This document shows, in pieces, positions 1 through 7,887 of a stretch of 64,000 nt of DNA; within the stretch, counting starts at the first letter, position 1; each line of letters begins with the position of its first letter. The position numbers and the translations under genes were made by a program. The stretch lies in assembly GCF_016741775.1 (NCBI RefSeq), contig NZ_JAERRK010000008.1:248001-312000 (forward strand), in the 5' to 3' direction. Under the pieces are notes generated by a model. That model ran no database searches. It had not been told where the DNA came from and was given only the letters and a program-made list of their open reading frames with translations. The DNA is from Streptomyces actinomycinicus (lineage in GTDB: Bacteria; Actinomycetota; Actinomycetes; Streptomycetales; Streptomycetaceae).

Positions 1-517
1 GCGGAAACCGCTGGGCGAGCATGGCGGTCAGGGTCTTGCGGGCCACCGGCCAGGGCTCGGAGGGTGCCTTGGTCACCACGAAGGCCACGGACAGCCGCGG
101 CACCGGCAGGTCGGGGCTGACACGGCGCAGGCGCAGGACCGCGATGACGAACGCCAGCGGCAGCAGGGTCAGGTAGAACAGCAGCCCGCTGTTGACGGCC
201 AGCGCGGTCAGCGACGTGCGGTGCTGCGGCTGGAGCCACCACTGCCAGAAGAAGAGCGTGCTCAGGCCCCAGCCCGCGACCAGGAGAAGGACGAAACGCC
301 GGTCCGCGGGCTTCAGCGCGGGCCGGAAGGTGGTGGGGGCGACCCGGCGGGCGAGGCGGCGGCCGGAGAACACGGGCCCGTCCGGGGTGATCCGGGCCAC
401 CTTGCCGTTCGACAGCCGCTCCAGGTCGCGGGCGAGCTGTTCCGGCTCCGGGAGCGTGCCCGCGGCGCGGCCGGCCTGAGGGACGAGCCGCGGCGATGTG
501 GATGCAGGGGGTGTCAT
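1..517 (-). CDS. Membrane glycosyltransferase family 2 (partial, N-terminus only)
   Basis: The gene runs off the left edge; only about 172 N-terminal residues are present. The start is ATG at 517 with an AAAGGAAA ribosome site about 8 nt upstream. The visible protein has a basic cytoplasmic head, a hydrophobic segment around FVLLLVAGWGLSTLFFW, a second around residues 105-130, and then the start of a sugar-transferase fold reading AFVVTKAPSEPWPVARKTL. That phrase is typical of actinobacterial cellulose-synthase-like GT2 enzymes. It begins 34 nt after the epimerase stop, so the two are probably one operon making a cell-surface polysaccharide. The catalytic DxD/QxxRW region lies outside the window, so the donor sugar cannot be judged. 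Confidence 0.7.
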   Translation of the reverse strand, partial: MTPPASTSPRLVPQAGRAAGTLPEPEQLARDLERLSNGKVARITPDGPVFSGRRLARRVAPTTFRPALKPADRRFVLLLVAGWGLSTLFFWQWWLQPQHRTSLTALAVNSGLLFYLTLLPLAFVIAVLRLRRVSPDLPVPRLSVAFVVTKAPSEPWPVARKTLTAMLAQRFP

Positions 518-551
518 GGCACCGGTTTCCTTTGCGGCGGTACGACCCGCG

Positions 552-1514
552 TCACCGCGCCGGGCCGACGGCCGCGAGCGGCTGTGCCGGGCGGGACCGG
601 AACCAGGACACCGTCGCCCGCAGGCCTTCCTCCAGGCCGGTCTCGGGCTTCCACGCCAGCCGTTCGAGGGCCCGGTCGATGACGGGGCAGCGGCGCACGG
701 GGTCGTCCGTGGGCAGCGGAAGGTTCCGCACGGACGAGCTGGAACCGGTGATGTGCAGGACGAGCCCGGCGAGTTCCGCGACGGTGCGCTCGTCGGGATT
801 GCCCAGGTTGACCGGTCCCGGCTCACGCGAGTCCAGCATCGCCACGATGCCGCGGACCAGGTCGTCGACGAAGCAGAAGCTCCGGGTCTGCTGCCCGTCG
901 CCGAAGAGGGTCAGCGGCTCCCCGGCCAGGGCCTGCCGGATGAAGCTGGAGACGACCCGGCCGTCGTGCGGGCGCAGACGCGGACCGTAGGTGTTGAAGA
1001 TGCGGACGATGCCGGCGTTCGTCCCGGCGTGCCGGGCGTAGGCGGCGGTGACAGCCTCGGCGTAGCGCTTGGCCTCGTCGTACACGCTGCGCGGGCCGAC
1101 CGGGTTGACGTGGCCCCAGTACTCCTCGGGCTGCGGGTGGATCCGCGGGTCGCCGTACACCTCGCTGGTCGAGGCCAGTACGAAGCGGGCCTCGTGCCGG
1201 CGGGCGAGGTCCAGGGCGTGCTCGGTGCCGCGGCTGCCCACGGCCAGGGTCTGCAGGGGAAGCCTCTGGTAGTCCGCCGGAGAGGCCGGACTGGCGAGGT
1301 GGGCGACCGCGTCCACCCGGCCCGGCACCTCCAGGCCGGTGCTCACATCCGCGTGCACGAACGTGAATCCCCGCTGGTCGCGGAGAGCGGCGATGTTCTC
1401 GGCACTTCCGGTGGACAGGTTGTCGACGCAGACCACGTCGTCCCCTCTGCCCAGCAGGGCCTCGCACAGATGAGACCCGACGAATCCCGCGCCTCCGGTC
1501 ACCACGACACGCAT
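552..1514 (-). CDS. NAD-dependent epimerase/dehydratase (UDP-sugar type)
   Basis: This is a 320-residue extended short-chain dehydrogenase. It opens with MRVVVTGGAGFVGSHL (the GxxGxxG Rossmann motif) and keeps STSEVYGD and the catalytic YDEAK (YxxxK). Length and sequence flavour fit UDP-glucuronate decarboxylase/UDP-glucose 4-epimerase relatives, which act on nucleotide sugars in the cytoplasm. The ATG at 1514 is chosen because GGGAGA precedes it and the Rossmann fold starts at once; upstream codons in the same frame are low-complexity and not homologous. It is followed after 34 nt by the glycosyltransferase, so it probably supplies that enzyme's nucleotide sugar. Exact substrate is not determinable. 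Confidence 0.85.
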   Translation of the reverse strand: MRVVVTGGAGFVGSHLCEALLGRGDDVVCVDNLSTGSAENIAALRDQRGFTFVHADVSTGLEVPGRVDAVAHLASPASPADYQRLPLQTLAVGSRGTEHALDLARRHEARFVLASTSEVYGDPRIHPQPEEYWGHVNPVGPRSVYDEAKRYAEAVTAAYARHAGTNAGIVRIFNTYGPRLRPHDGRVVSSFIRQALAGEPLTLFGDGQQTRSFCFVDDLVRGIVAMLDSREPGPVNLGNPDERTVAELAGLVLHITGSSSSVRNLPLPTDDPVRRCPVIDRALERLAWKPETGLEEGLRATVSWFRSRPAQPLAAVGPAR

Positions 1515-1744
1515 GTTTCTCCCATTGATGTCTCGACAGCTGGTCAATCCGGATGGAGACAGGAAGAAAAGATATGAAATGCACCGATATGAAGATCCAA
1601 CCTGCGATGGAGATACACCGCCAACCGGCCCAGTCAGGGGGGTCCTGCGGTTGCGCATCTCCGGTCGGCTCCGCGCTCGCGGGACGGCCGACCGCACCGA
1701 TGGGGTGAACGACGGGCTCCGCGCCCGTGTCGGCGAGTCGAACG

Positions 1745-1782
1745 CCACCGCCCTGCGTCCGGTGTCGGACGCAGGGCGGTGG
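1745..1782. terminator. Stem-loop terminator between AIM24 gene and epimerase
   Basis: A perfect 16-bp inverted repeat (1745-1760 with 1767-1782) closes a 6-nt loop. It lies downstream of the AIM24-family gene and upstream of the epimerase promoter region on the minus strand. GC-rich hairpins without a U tract are the usual terminators in Streptomyces. Confidence 0.65.
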
Positions 1783-1892
1783 CGGACGCGCGGGGCGGTG
1801 TCGGACGCAGGAGGGTGGCGGGCGCAGGAGGGTGGCGGACGCAGGTGGACGGTGGCGGGCGCAGGAGGGTGGTGGCGGACGCAGGAGGGTGC
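1767..1892. repeat. Imperfect tandem array of GGACGCAGGAGGGTGGCG-like units
   Basis: The 402-bp gap between the epimerase start and the AIM24 stop is filled by about seven imperfect copies of a 16-19 bp unit reading roughly GGCGGACGCAGGAGGGT, with one copy forming the right arm of the terminator. No reading frame in it looks coding. Unit lengths are uneven and there are no spacers, so it is a slippage-type array rather than CRISPR. The remaining 1515-1744 stretch should carry the epimerase promoter; I see no clear boxes. Confidence 0.6.
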
Positions 1893-1916
1893 GCCCGGGC
1901 GAGGCCGGTCGCCGGT

Positions 1917-2729
1917 TCAGCCGGAGTGCGTCGAGAACAGTCCGCCGGTCGGGCCCTGTTTGTCGCCGCCCTGGGCCTTCTTCAGGGCGTTGGCGAGGCT
2001 CTCGATGGTGAGGGACTGAAGGATCACCCGGCCGTTGCCCTCCAGGGTGGCCAGGGACAGGCCCTCGCCGCCGAAGACGGCGTTCATGATCCCCTGCCGG
2101 TTGAGGCCGCCGACCCGCTGGACGCCGTACCGGATGCCCTCCTCGAAGGCGACCACGCAGCCGGTGTCGACCTCGATACGGCCGCCGAAGTCCGCCGGGT
2201 TCAGGTCGATGAAGTTGCCGGCGCCGGCGATGATCACCGTGCCGTGCCCGGTGAACTTCTCCAGGACGAAGCCCTCGCCGCCGCTCGTGCCCGTCCGGCC
2301 GCCCTGGAAGGCGATGCCGAAGTCGACGGTGGACTCGGCGGCCACGAAGGCGTCCTTCTCGGCGAACCACGCGCGCGTGCCGTCCAGCTCCAGGGCGCGC
2401 ATCTCGCCGGGGAGCACTCCGGCGAAGCCGACCGTGCCCTCGCCGCCCTGGGCGCTGAAGTACTGGAAGGCCAGCGACTCGCCGGCGAGCATGCGCTGGC
2501 CGACCTGCATCGCCGTACCCATGGCCTGGCGCAGCATGCCGCCCATGCCGCCGCCGGAGCCGCTCTGCTGCTGTCCGCCGCCGGAGGGGCCGGACAGTCG
2601 CGTCTCCATGGTCACGTTGGTGGTCTTGAACAGGAACTTCCCGGCTTCGCAGTACACGGTCTGGCCGGGCCGCAGGTTGACGACCGCCATCTGCATGGCG
2701 TTGCCGACGATTTCTTGCTGAAGGGTCAC
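1917..2729 (-). CDS. AIM24 family protein
   Basis: A 270-residue protein of the AIM24/TIGR00266 family, a beta-rich fold related to tubby-like domains and common in actinobacteria. Biochemical role is unknown. The body is made of repeated short beta motifs (EGTVGFAGVLPGEM, GEGFVLEKFTGHGTV, RYGVQRVGGL, NGRVILQSLT). A Gly/Gln-rich insert at about residues 48-63 (GGGQQQSGSGGGMGG) looks like a flexible loop. I start it at GTG 2729 (VTLQQEIVGNAMQMA), where similarity begins; no convincing ribosome site precedes it, so the start is uncertain. It stands alone, with terminators on both sides. Confidence 0.75.
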   Translation of the reverse strand: MTLQQEIVGNAMQMAVVNLRPGQTVYCEAGKFLFKTTNVTMETRLSGPSGGGQQQSGSGGGMGGMLRQAMGTAMQVGQRMLAGESLAFQYFSAQGGEGTVGFAGVLPGEMRALELDGTRAWFAEKDAFVAAESTVDFGIAFQGGRTGTSGGEGFVLEKFTGHGTVIIAGAGNFIDLNPADFGGRIEVDTGCVVAFEEGIRYGVQRVGGLNRQGIMNAVFGGEGLSLATLEGNGRVILQSLTIESLANALKKAQGGDKQGPTGGLFSTHSG

Positions 2730-2796
2730 GTGGGAGACAACGCGGGAGGTGGACGGAAGAGTTCCGGACCGGTGGGGCGGGGGTCCGTGCGGGTGA

Positions 2797-2840
2797 CGCG
2801 TGGGGCGCCCCGGTGCTGTCCTGCCGGGGCGCCCCACGCG
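2797..2840. terminator. Strong stem-loop terminator downstream of allantoicase
   Basis: A perfect 17-bp inverted repeat (2797-2813 with 2824-2840) with a 10-nt loop, 17 nt past the allantoicase stop. It separates the allantoin operon from the AIM24 gene and would end minus-strand transcription. Confidence 0.8.
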
Positions 2841-2856
2841 CGCGTGCGGGCGGGGA

Positions 2857-3981
2857 TCAGCCGCCCAGCTCCTGGTGGCGGGCGGCGAGGCCGCTCGCGC
2901 CCTGCTCGGTCAGGGAGCCGAACAGGCGCAGGCGGGAGATGCCGCCGTCGGGGAAGATGTCGATCCGCGCGTGCGTGCCGGCCGCCGGCTCGGGCAGGAC
3001 GAAGCGGTGGTTGGTGTCGGGCTGCATGCGGGTGCGCGGGAGGATCTCGGTCCACTCGCCGTCCTCGCCGTCCTTGACGGAGACCGAGGCCCAGCCGGCG
3101 CTGTTGCCCTTCAGGTAGGCGGTGTCGATCTCGATCGCGCGGATCTGCGCCTGGGCGGCGAGCCGGTAGCGGATCCAGTCGTTGCCCTGGTCACGGCGGC
3201 GGCGGGTCTCCCAGCCGTCGTCCATCTTGCGGGAGCGGCCCGGCTGGATGGTGTTGCCGGCCGGGGAGTAGAAGAGGTTGGAGGCGTCCTCGACCCGGCC
3301 GCCGTTCTCCAGGGCGACCACGTCGAAGGTGCCGAGCGCCGCGAGCCACTCCGGGTCCGGGACGACCTCGCCGTACACCCGCAGGCGGGCGATGCCGCCG
3401 TCGGGGTGCTGGTTGATCCGCAGGTGCGTGAAGCGCTGCTCGGCGGTGACCTCGAAGCCGTTGGCCGCGTGGCCGCCGACCGCGGTGCGCGGGACGAGGG
3501 TCGTCCACTTCACGTCGTCGCCCAGCAGTTCCTCCGGGGACGGGGAGCCGGGTACGGACGCGCCCTCGACCGAGACGGCCTGCGGGTAGTTGCCGCGGAA
3601 GTGCGCGGTGTCGACGACGATCCCGCGGATCACGCCGGGCGCGCCGAGCCGGACCAGCGCCCAGTCGTGGTCCTCGGCGGTCGGCCAGGGGTGCTCGGCC
3701 GAGACGCCGCGCCGGCGGCGGGTCTCCCAGCCGTCCATGATCTTGCCCTTGTGCCCGAAGTGCTCGGGGTCGAACTCGGCCGGCTCGGGCACCAGCAGGT
3801 TCTCGCGCTGGGCGAAGAACTCGTCGTTGGCGGCGATGACACCGGCGCCGAGCTGCCGGTCGGCGAGGTTGACGTACTGGGTGAAGGGGAAGTCGGCGGT
3901 GCGGTAGTCCGCGTACGGGTCGCCGCCTCCGTAGGGGTTCGCGTCGCCGGTGAAGCTCGGTATCGCCGTCACGGTGATCAA
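2857..3981 (-). CDS. alc: Allantoicase
   Basis: A 374-residue allantoicase, which hydrolyses allantoate to ureidoglycolate and urea in the cytoplasm. The protein has the family's tandem jelly-roll duplication: two halves each carry KIMDGWETRRRR or KMDDGWETRRRR followed by RLRVYGEV or RLRLFGSL. The start is TTG at 3981 with AAAGGA upstream. It lies 45 nt behind allantoinase on the same strand and ends at a strong hairpin, so the two form one operon. The operon faces the IclR/AllR-like gene across a region holding the candidate operators described separately. Confidence 0.95.
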   Translation of the reverse strand: MITVTAIPSFTGDANPYGGGDPYADYRTADFPFTQYVNLADRQLGAGVIAANDEFFAQRENLLVPEPAEFDPEHFGHKGKIMDGWETRRRRGVSAEHPWPTAEDHDWALVRLGAPGVIRGIVVDTAHFRGNYPQAVSVEGASVPGSPSPEELLGDDVKWTTLVPRTAVGGHAANGFEVTAEQRFTHLRINQHPDGGIARLRVYGEVVPDPEWLAALGTFDVVALENGGRVEDASNLFYSPAGNTIQPGRSRKMDDGWETRRRRDQGNDWIRYRLAAQAQIRAIEIDTAYLKGNSAGWASVSVKDGEDGEWTEILPRTRMQPDTNHRFVLPEPAAGTHARIDIFPDGGISRLRLFGSLTEQGASGLAARHQELGG

Positions 3982-4026
3982 AGGGTCCTTTCCGGAGTCG
4001 GCCGGGTGCGGGTGCAGGGGGTGGCT

Positions 4027-5364
4027 CTACTGGGGGCGGCTGAGCAGCGTGCCCTTCGGCTCGGTGAACTCGCCGTCGGAGACGATGCGCTCGCCGCGCA
4101 GCCAGGTGGACTTGACGACGCCGCACAGGGTCTTGCCGGCGTACGCGGTGACCCGGTTGCGGTGCTGGAGGCCGGCCGGGTCGACGGTGAAGGTCTCGTC
4201 GGGGGCGAGGACGGCGAAGTCCGCGTCACGGCCGGCCTCGATGGCGCCCTTCTGCCCCAGGCCGACCAGGGCGGCGGTCTGCGTGGACATCCAGCGGACC
4301 ACGTCCTCCAGGCCATGGCCGCGCCTGCGGGCCTCGGTCCACACCGCGGACAGGCTCAGCTGGAGCCCGGAGATGCCGCCCCACGCGGTGGCGAAGTCGG
4401 CGGTCTTGAGGTCGGCGGTGGAGGGCGAGTGGTCGGTGACCACGCAGTCGATGGTGCCGTCGGCGAGGGCCTCCCACAGGAGGTCCTGGTTGGCGGACTC
4501 ACGGATCGGCGGGCAGCACTTGAACTCGCTGGCGCCGTCCGGGACCTCCTCCGCGGTGAGGGTGAGGTAGTGCGGGCAGGTCTCCACGGTGATCCGGACG
4601 CCCTCGGCGCGGGCGGCACGGATCAGCGGCAGCGCGTCGCTGGAGGAGAGGTGCAGCACGTGCACCCGGGCGTTCAGCCGCCGGGCCTGCGCGACCAGGT
4701 TGGCGATGGCCGTGTCCTCGGCGTCGCGCGGGCGGGAGGCGAGGAAGTCGGCGTACCTGGGTCCGCCGTGCTGCGGCGCGGCGGCCAGGTGGTGCGGGTC
4801 CTCGGCGTGCACGATCAGCAGGCCGTCGAAGCCCGCGGTCTCCGCCAGGGACTGGGCGAGCTGGTCCTGGTCGAGGTGCGGGAACTCGTCCACGCCGGAC
4901 GGGGACAGGAACGCCTTGAAGCCGAAGACTCCGGCGTCGTGCAGCGGGCGCAGGTCCTTGACGTTGTCGGGCAGGGCGCCGCCCCAGAAGCCGACGTCGA
5001 TGTGCGCCTTCTCGCGGGCCACGGCCTGCTTGGTGCGCAGGTTCGCGACCGTGGTGGTCGGCGGCAGGGAGTTGAGGGGCATGTCGACGAGGGTGGTGAT
5101 GCCGCCGGCCGCCGCCGCGCGCGTGGCGGTCCAGAAGCCCTCCCACTCGGTGCGGCCCGGGTCGTTGACGTGCACGTGGGTGTCGACCAGGCCGGGCAGC
5201 AGGACGTGGTCGCCGACGTCCTCGAGCCGGGTCGTGGCCGGGACCTCGGCGTCGTACGGCAGGACGGCCGTGATCTTGCCGGCGGACACGGTGACCGTGG
5301 CGGCCCGCGTCCCTTCCGGGGTGATGACGCGCGTCGAGCGCAGGACCAGTTCAGCGTCGGACAC
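4027..5364 (-). CDS. allB: Allantoinase
   Basis: A 445-residue cyclic amidohydrolase that opens allantoin to allantoate. The metal-site signature is complete: DTHVHVND near residue 61, the carboxylated lysine in FGFKAFLSP near 147, LIVHAEDP, LHLSSSDA, and the aspartate in VVTDHSPS near 320. The start is GTG at 5364 with AGAGAGGGG upstream; an alternative start is not needed. It is the first gene of the allB-alc operon, divergent from the AllR-like regulator. Its leader holds a TTCAAC palindrome and two TTCC boxes, so it is probably repressed in the absence of allantoin or a downstream intermediate. Confidence 0.96.
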   Translation of the reverse strand: MSDAELVLRSTRVITPEGTRAATVTVSAGKITAVLPYDAEVPATTRLEDVGDHVLLPGLVDTHVHVNDPGRTEWEGFWTATRAAAAGGITTLVDMPLNSLPPTTTVANLRTKQAVAREKAHIDVGFWGGALPDNVKDLRPLHDAGVFGFKAFLSPSGVDEFPHLDQDQLAQSLAETAGFDGLLIVHAEDPHHLAAAPQHGGPRYADFLASRPRDAEDTAIANLVAQARRLNARVHVLHLSSSDALPLIRAARAEGVRITVETCPHYLTLTAEEVPDGASEFKCCPPIRESANQDLLWEALADGTIDCVVTDHSPSTADLKTADFATAWGGISGLQLSLSAVWTEARRRGHGLEDVVRWMSTQTAALVGLGQKGAIEAGRDADFAVLAPDETFTVDPAGLQHRNRVTAYAGKTLCGVVKSTWLRGERIVSDGEFTEPKGTLLSRPQ

Positions 5365-5428
5365 CCGAACCCCTCTCTGTACCGCCGTTTTACGCCCAGG
5401 AAACGGGATTTACACCTACGAAACGGAT

Positions 5429-5445
5429 TTCAACGTTCTGTTGAA
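5429..5445. promoter_or_regulatory. Candidate operator, TTCAAC-N5-GTTGAA class
   Basis: TTCAACGTTCTGTTGAA is a near-perfect 17-bp palindrome 65 nt before the allantoinase start. Similar palindromes occur upstream of aceB (7752), uraD (36036) and katA (38839). Nearby, GAAACGGGATTT and GAAACGGATTT form a short direct repeat (about 5400-5430). Confidence 0.6.
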
Positions 5446-5522
5446 GGAGTCTTCACTCCGTCTTCCCGGTCGTCAAGAGGCAGACTTCCCGGTGACGCCC
5501 GACCGGCCCCCGCTCTGGACGT

Positions 5523-5558
5523 TTCCACAAAGCGGAATTAGAATTCCAGCAAGCAGAA
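5523..5558. promoter_or_regulatory. Paired TTCC-N7-GGAA boxes, candidate AllR operator
   Basis: TTCCACAAAGCGGAA (5523-5537) and TTCCAGCAAGCAGAA (5544-5558) start exactly 21 bp apart, two helical turns, in the region between the divergent allB and allR genes. The same pair with the same 21-bp phase occurs before aceB, hyi and gcl. IclR-family proteins commonly bind as pairs of dimers, which fits this arrangement. Confidence 0.7.
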
Positions 5559-5637
5559 CGTAGCTACGTACAAGCGGGGAGTCAACCGGCTGCCGGGTAG
5601 GCTTCTTCCCTCCTGTCAGTCCCGAAAGGAACGCGCC

Positions 5638-6435
5638 GTGCCGACGTCCAGCGCCAGCACCACCGACTCCGCCAAGCCCTCCGCCGCCGGCGGTGTGCAG
5701 TCCCTGGAGCGCGCCTTCGACCTGCTCGAGCGGATGGCGGACGCGGGCGGCGAGGTCGGCCTGAGCGAGCTGTCCGCGGCGAGCGGGCTGCCGCTGCCCA
5801 CCATCCACCGGCTGATGCGCACGCTGGTCGCCTGCGGATACGTCCGGCAGCAGGCCAACCGGCGGTACGCGCTCGGGCCCCGGCTGATCCGGCTCGGCGA
5901 GTCGGCCTCCCGGCTGCTCGGCACCTGGGCGCGGCCGTACCTGGCGCGGCTCGTCGAGGAGACCGGCGAGACGGCCAACATGGCACTGCTCGACGGGGAC
6001 GAGATCGTGTACGTCGCGCAGGTGCCGTCCAAGCACTCGATGCGGATGTTCACCGAGGTGGGCCGCCGGGTGCTGCCGCACTCGACCGGCGTGGGCAAGG
6101 CGCTGCTGGCCGGTGTGCCGGACGACGAGGTGCGGGCCCTGCTGGCGCGCACGGGCATGCCGGCCGCCACCGAGAAGACCATCACCACGCCCGAGGGCTT
6201 CCTGGCGGCGCTGGAGGACGTACGGCGCGCGGGCTACGCCGTCGACGACAACGAGCAGGAGATCGGGGTGCGCTGCCTCGCGGTGTCCGTCCCGGACTCC
6301 CCCACGGCGGCCGCCATCTCCATCTCCGGACCGGCAGGGCGGGTCACGGAGGCGGCGACGGACAAGATCGTGCCGGTGCTCCAGCAGATCGCCGCCGAAC
6401 TGTCGGCGGCCCTGGTCAGCCAGACCGGCGGATGA
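5638..6435 (+). CDS. allR: IclR-family regulator, AllR-like
   Basis: A 265-residue IclR-family protein. Residues about 20-80 form a winged helix (SLERAFDLLERMAD...LSELSAASGLPLPTIHRLMRTLVACGYV) and the remainder is the GAF-like effector domain with VYVAQVPSKHSMR and HSTGVGKALLAG. GTG at 5638 is preceded by GAAAGGAA. It is divergent from allantoinase. In S. coelicolor the corresponding protein AllR represses allantoin genes and releases DNA on binding allantoin-pathway metabolites (established knowledge); here the assignment rests on position, family and the shared boxes. It probably controls allB-alc, aceB, hyi-glxR and gcl. Confidence 0.88.
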   Translation: MPTSSASTTDSAKPSAAGGVQSLERAFDLLERMADAGGEVGLSELSAASGLPLPTIHRLMRTLVACGYVRQQANRRYALGPRLIRLGESASRLLGTWARPYLARLVEETGETANMALLDGDEIVYVAQVPSKHSMRMFTEVGRRVLPHSTGVGKALLAGVPDDEVRALLARTGMPAATEKTITTPEGFLAALEDVRRAGYAVDDNEQEIGVRCLAVSVPDSPTAAAISISGPAGRVTEAATDKIVPVLQQIAAELSAALVSQTGG

Positions 6436-6484
6436 CCACGAGCCCGGCGCGGGCGAGCCGTACGCCCCGCCGGCCACGCGGAGC

Positions 6485-6624
6485 GGCCGGCGTGACGTGA
6501 AGGGCCCGACGCGAGTGGCCTGGACTGAAGGGCCCGGCATGAGGGCCGGAACGTGAAGGGCACGGTGTGAGGGCCGGAACGTGAAGGGCACGGCGTGAGG
6601 GCCTGGGCGCGAAGGGCCTGGCGT
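6485..6624. repeat. Five tandem 28-bp repeats
   Basis: Five consecutive 28-bp units (6485, 6513, 6541, 6569, 6597) share GAAGGGC at fixed position; units three and four differ at one base. The array fills the space between the convergent allR and DUF5955 genes. It may act as a spacer/terminator-like region; no gene is visible. Confidence 0.75.
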
Positions 6625-6636
6625 GGAAGCGGGCCC

Positions 6637-6951
6637 TCAGTTCCGTGGGGGCTCGCCGAAGAGGTCCACGGCGTCGCGTACCTGCGACAGGCCCCGGTTC
6701 AGCGCGCTCATCGAGCCGATCGCGCCGGCTATCAGCAACAGGGAGCCGCGCAGGCGGGGGATCTCCGGCAGGCCGCCGGCGGCCATCGCGGCCAGGGCGG
6801 CCAGTTCGTCCTCGGCTATCGCCCGGTCGGGGAAGTCCGCCGGTAACGCGGCGAGTTCGCGGCGCAGCCGGGACACCGCGGTCCGCAGTTCCGCCACCCT
6901 CGGGTCCTCGTCGCTGCCGGTCACTGGCCTCTGCCCCAAGCTCCGCAACAC
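6637..6951 (-). CDS. DUF5955-type small protein
   Basis: A 104-residue predicted cytoplasmic protein resembling the Streptomyces DUF5955 family. It has an N-terminal helix (RVAELRTAVSRLRRELAAL) and a C-terminal part ending AVDLFGEPPRN. I start it at GTG 6951 because GGGGGAGGG lies just upstream; GTG at 6924 is an alternative. The partial hydrophobic stretch RGSLLLIAGAIGSMSAL is amphipathic rather than clearly transmembrane. Function is unknown. It is convergent with allR and divergent from the nucleotidyltransferase gene. Confidence 0.65.
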   Translation of the reverse strand: MLRSLGQRPVTGSDEDPRVAELRTAVSRLRRELAALPADFPDRAIAEDELAALAAMAAGGLPEIPRLRGSLLLIAGAIGSMSALNRGLSQVRDAVDLFGEPPRN

Positions 6952-7094
6952 AGCCCTCCCCCAGGCACGCCGTCGTGCGCGGGTCAGTAAACGCCACCCG
7001 CTGCGGGAGCGCCACAGCGCGGACCGAAATTCAGCCCAAGGGAATCGGCACCGGAAGAACGGCCGGTTCCACCGCCTTCGGGTATGCAGGACCC

Positions 7095-7703
7095 ATGACG
7101 GACAACCAGGACCTTCAGGCGGATGTCGCGGGGCTGCTGCTCGCGGCCGGCGGGGGCAGACGGCTCGGCGGACGGCCCAAGGCACTGCTGACGCACCGGG
7201 GCCGGCCCCTGGTGGAACTCGCGGCCGGAGTGCTGCGCACGGCCGGGTGCGGCCGGATCCACGTCGTCCTCGGCGCCCGCGCGGACGAGGTGAGAGAGCG
7301 TGCCGAGTTGGCCGGCTGCGTGGTCGTGGACAACCCGGAGTGGTCCGAGGGCATGGGCTCCTCGCTGCGCACGGGGCTGGCCTCGCTCGCCGGTACGGGC
7401 GCCCGCGCGGCCCTGGTGTGCCTGGTCGACCAGCCCGGCATCGGGCCCGCCGCCGTGGCCCGGGTGCTCGGGGCGTACGAGGACGAGAAATCGCTGGTCT
7501 CGGCCACCTACCACGGGCTGCGCGGACATCCGGTGCTGTTCGGCGCGGCCCACTGGACGGGGATCGCGGAGACGGCCACCGGGGACCGGGGGGCGCGGGC
7601 CTACCTGACGGCACACGAGGGCGGGATCCGGCTCGTGGAGTGCGCGGACGTCGCCGAGCCCTACGACATCGACACCGAGGCCGATCTGAGCCACCTTGAG
7701 TGA
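7095..7703 (+). CDS. MobA/MocA-like NTP transferase
   Basis: A 202-residue protein with the nucleotidyltransferase signature LLLAAGGGRRLGGRPKALL near residue 12 and a later VDQPGIGP metal/product loop. This matches the MobA/MocA-like family that transfers CMP or GMP to molybdopterin, or works on other nucleotide cofactors. The ATG at 7095 directly precedes the conserved region; the open frame upstream is not homologous. Its position between allantoin genes and malate synthase suggests a link to purine catabolism, for example cofactor for a xanthine dehydrogenase encoded elsewhere, but this is inference. Substrate is not determinable. Confidence 0.75.
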   Translation: MTDNQDLQADVAGLLLAAGGGRRLGGRPKALLTHRGRPLVELAAGVLRTAGCGRIHVVLGARADEVRERAELAGCVVVDNPEWSEGMGSSLRTGLASLAGTGARAALVCLVDQPGIGPAAVARVLGAYEDEKSLVSATYHGLRGHPVLFGAAHWTGIAETATGDRGARAYLTAHEGGIRLVECADVAEPYDIDTEADLSHLE

Positions 7704-7751
7704 ACGGGGTGGCACTGGGCGCCACCTTGCCTCGACTCAGAGAATCTCGAC

Positions 7752-7805
7752 ATCAACAAACCATTGAAGTTCCACGATGAGGAAACTACTATCCACTGTT
7801 CAGAA
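7752..7805. promoter_or_regulatory. aceB control region: TTCAAC palindrome plus paired TTCC boxes
   Basis: ATCAACAAACCATTGAA (7752-7768) matches the TTCAACA-N3-TGTTGAA class with three mismatches. It is followed at once by TTCCACGATGAGGAA (7770-7784) and ATCCACTGTTCAGAA (7791-7805), again 21 bp apart. The malate synthase start is 82 nt further on, so these boxes lie at or near its promoter. Confidence 0.6.
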
Positions 7806-7887
7806 GCGCCTGCCCGCACAGTCGGCGCTGACTGCCCTATTCGTGCCACTTGGCACCCGGTGCCACCGCTGAAGGAAGTGACAGCTC

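Noticed and set aside
1767..1892. Possible CRISPR array
   Set aside because: Units are imperfect, of uneven length and have no spacers; no cas gene is present in the window.
2800..5541. A plus-strand open frame of about 900 codons opposite the allantoin genes
   Set aside because: It lies fully antisense to allantoicase and allantoinase, which are clear enzymes; long antisense frames are expected at this GC content.
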